Part shown: in pieces, positions 62,587 to 64,000 of the stretch
How the letters are laid out: the number at the start of each line of letters is the position of its first letter
Position numbering within the stretch: the stretch's first letter is position 1
From: Sphingomonas daechungensis
GTDB lineage: Bacteria > Pseudomonadota > Alphaproteobacteria > Sphingomonadales > Sphingomonadaceae
Assembly (NCBI RefSeq): GCF_014489495.1
Contig: NZ_CP060780.1
Span: forward strand, 2,429,001 to 2,493,000
Reading direction: 5' to 3'
DNA: 64,000 bases
The notes under the pieces: model-generated
The model's input: the letters and a program-made list of their open reading frames with translations, nothing else
The model's database searches: none
Told to the model about the DNA's origin: nothing
Translations under genes and position numbers: made by a program

Positions 62587-63906
62587 TCAGCCGCGCACGC
62601 GCTTGCGTTCCCGGCCGCCGCCGTCGCCGCTCGACACCTCGTCGTCGTTTTCCGCGCGAGCGATCGTCCTCGGATCGCCTCCGGTTTTGTCGAGTTCCAG
62701 CCAGTCGCGGAACGGCAGGTGATAGATCATGTCCATCACCTCGAACTCCAGCCCGCCCGGCTGGCTCGTATTGCTGTTCCACAGCGCAACCACGCCGCTC
62801 TTCTTTTGCGGGTCGAACAGGATCAGCGAGCGGTACCCGGCAACGCCACCGCGGTGCCCGACGATGTGATGGCCGGCATAGTCGTAGCTGCGCCAGCCGT
62901 AGCCGTAGTCGGCCTCACCAAGTCGCTCGAGGAACTTGCGCATGCGGCCCCGCTCGCCCGGCGTCTTCACCAGCGGCGCGTGGACGGTGTCGAGCACGCC
63001 TTGCGACAAGACGTCCGGCATCTCGCCCATCTGCGCGAGCATCCACAGCGACATGTCCTTGATGTTGCTGTTGACGCCCCCGGCGGCCGGGACGCGGTAA
63101 TAGCTGTCGTTCAGCTTGATCGGCCGGCGCGCAGCGTCGTGCGGCTTGGCCCAGCTCCTGGCACCGGTCAGGCCGCTCATCGACACCGACGCCTGGGTCA
63201 TGCCGATGGGGTTGAACAGATACTGCATCACCGCCTTTTCGTACGGCAAGTGCGTAATGCCCTCGACCAGCTCCGACGCGCCGTCGTAGGCGACGTTCTG
63301 GTAGCTCCAGCACGTTCCCGGCGGGCAGATCAGGTTCAATTGCGAAAGGCTGGCGCGGAGCAGCTTGGTGTCCTGCCCTTCCTCGAGCTTGTTATCGTAG
63401 GCATTACGATAGAGCCCAAGCCGGTGGCTCAGCATGTCACCCACGGTCGCGCGATATTCCGCGCCCGCCGGCAGCTTCAGCGAAGGCACGTAGGTCGCGA
63501 CCGGTCCGCTAAGGTTGACCTTGCCCTCTTCGGCGAGCTTGGCGACCATCGATCCCGCGACACCCTTCGAAACCGAGGCCCAGCGGAAAATCGTGTCCGG
63601 CGTCACGCGCTCCCCTGAGCCTGCCTCGGTCTCCCCATATCCCTTCAGGAACGTGATCCGGCCGTTCTCGACCACCCCGACCGCGAGGCCGACCATCGAG
63701 CGCTTTTCCGCGAGCTGTTGAAGCCGCCGGTCGAGCGAAGCGTAATCGACGTCCTTGCGAGCATCTGTCGACAGCGATGCGAGACGAACGTGGGATTTCG
63801 GGATGGTGTGCGCCGCGGGCTTCGGGTCCTCCGGCGAACGCATTGCGAATGCAGCCGTCGCAAGCAGCGCGAATGCGCCGAGCCCTAAGATATGCGGCTT
63901 TTCCAC
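62587..63906 (-). CDS. exported serine hydrolase, beta-lactamase/esterase (class C) family
   Basis: The protein has 439 residues. The N-terminus MEKPHILGLGAFALLATAAF is a signal or anchor. The S-x-x-K motif is FRWASVSKGVAG, Tyr-x-Asn is in CWSYQNVAYDGASELVEG, and a third box is in VGHRGGVAGY. GLYRNAYDNKLEEGQ and NPIGMTQASVSMSGLTGARS are typical of esterase EstB/PBP4*-like enzymes. A Gly-rich tail (SSGDGGGRERKRVRG) ends the protein. Resistance cannot be inferred. Intact. Confidence 0.88.
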   Translation of the reverse strand: MEKPHILGLGAFALLATAAFAMRSPEDPKPAAHTIPKSHVRLASLSTDARKDVDYASLDRRLQQLAEKRSMVGLAVGVVENGRITFLKGYGETEAGSGERVTPDTIFRWASVSKGVAGSMVAKLAEEGKVNLSGPVATYVPSLKLPAGAEYRATVGDMLSHRLGLYRNAYDNKLEEGQDTKLLRASLSQLNLICPPGTCWSYQNVAYDGASELVEGITHLPYEKAVMQYLFNPIGMTQASVSMSGLTGARSWAKPHDAARRPIKLNDSYYRVPAAGGVNSNIKDMSLWMLAQMGEMPDVLSQGVLDTVHAPLVKTPGERGRMRKFLERLGEADYGYGWRSYDYAGHHIVGHRGGVAGYRSLILFDPQKKSGVVALWNSNTSQPGGLEFEVMDMIYHLPFRDWLELDKTGGDPRTIARAENDDEVSSGDGGGRERKRVRG

Positions 63907-64000
63907 CAGTTACTCCCACCACCAACGCCGATGTGACCGTGGAGTCCATTCCGCTCAACGACTCTCGCTCCCTCCTGCGGCGAAGCGGGCGGGGTCCACG

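Noticed and set aside
1-64000. CRISPR arrays, rRNA, tRNA, prophage or complete insertion sequences
   Set aside because: I looked for regular spaced repeats, T-loop and anticodon arms, integrases and transposases on both strands and found none that could be supported.

Overview
The window reads as chromosomal DNA of a GC-rich alphaproteobacterium, most likely a sphingomonad (Sphingomonadaceae or close relative). The best taxonomic evidence is a circularly permuted, two-piece tmRNA gene at about 21.16-21.50 kb on the minus strand. It carries the tag ANDNEALAIAA, a CCA-ended acceptor piece and a coding piece opening GGGGGCGAAAT. Two families of palindromic intergenic repeats, abundant secreted amidohydrolases and lipoproteins, PilZ proteins and a divergent TetR/fatty-acid-hydroxylase pair fit the same group. 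No prophage, integrase, complete insertion sequence, CRISPR array, rRNA or tRNA was seen.

Layout. 0-12 kb: MFS transporter fragment, isovaleryl-CoA dehydrogenase facing a thiolase, a glutaredoxin-MauE fusion, a periplasmic RidA, a HTH/membrane-protein pair, an SH3/nitronate-monooxygenase pair, nadC, a phosphodiesterase and an APH-like kinase. 12-24 kb: M3 dipeptidyl carboxypeptidase, the lemA-TPM-TPM-NUDIX operon, mscL, a long amidohydrolase, tmRNA, NUDIX, SWIB and LD-carboxypeptidase. 24-33 kb: D-aminoacylase-like protein, Mur ligase, a 2H-phosphoesterase-like/HAD pair, a LytS/LytTR two-component system and a dicarboxylate symporter. 33-44 kb: mostly secreted or membrane enzymes (methyltransferase-like, TonB-C protein, Tat-exported flavin amine oxidase, TetR, sterol-desaturase-type hydroxylase, cupredoxin, lipase, PilZ, VOC, DUF1996). 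44-50 kb: a candidate structured RNA, UvrD helicase, and a tightly overlapping sulfide/persulfide operon (two-cysteine ArsR repressor, persulfide-dioxygenase-like hydrolase, two YeeE/YedE halves, TauE/SafE). 50-64 kb: amidohydrolase, cold-shock protein, proline-tailed beta-barrel, two sulfotransferases, GNAT, L,D-transpeptidase, a second persulfide-dioxygenase-like enzyme, hemerythrin and a serine hydrolase.

Functional themes. Sulfur and redox chemistry recurs (glutaredoxin-MauE, the BigR-type operon, the second dioxygenase, hemerythrin, cupredoxin). So does cell-wall turnover (LdcA, Mur ligase, L,D-transpeptidase, serine hydrolase, D-aminoacylase-like protein). Many neighbours are translationally coupled by ATGA or TAATG overlaps.

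A strong caveat applies to the whole window. About 47 reading-frame breaks in about 34 genes are each repaired by restoring ONE base, mostly in a C or G run. After repair, family motifs, lengths and stop/start overlaps fall into place. I therefore annotate these as single full-length CDS with the break noted, and I regard the breaks as probable sequencing or assembly deletions rather than true pseudogenes. Coordinates of such genes run from start codon to restored stop codon.
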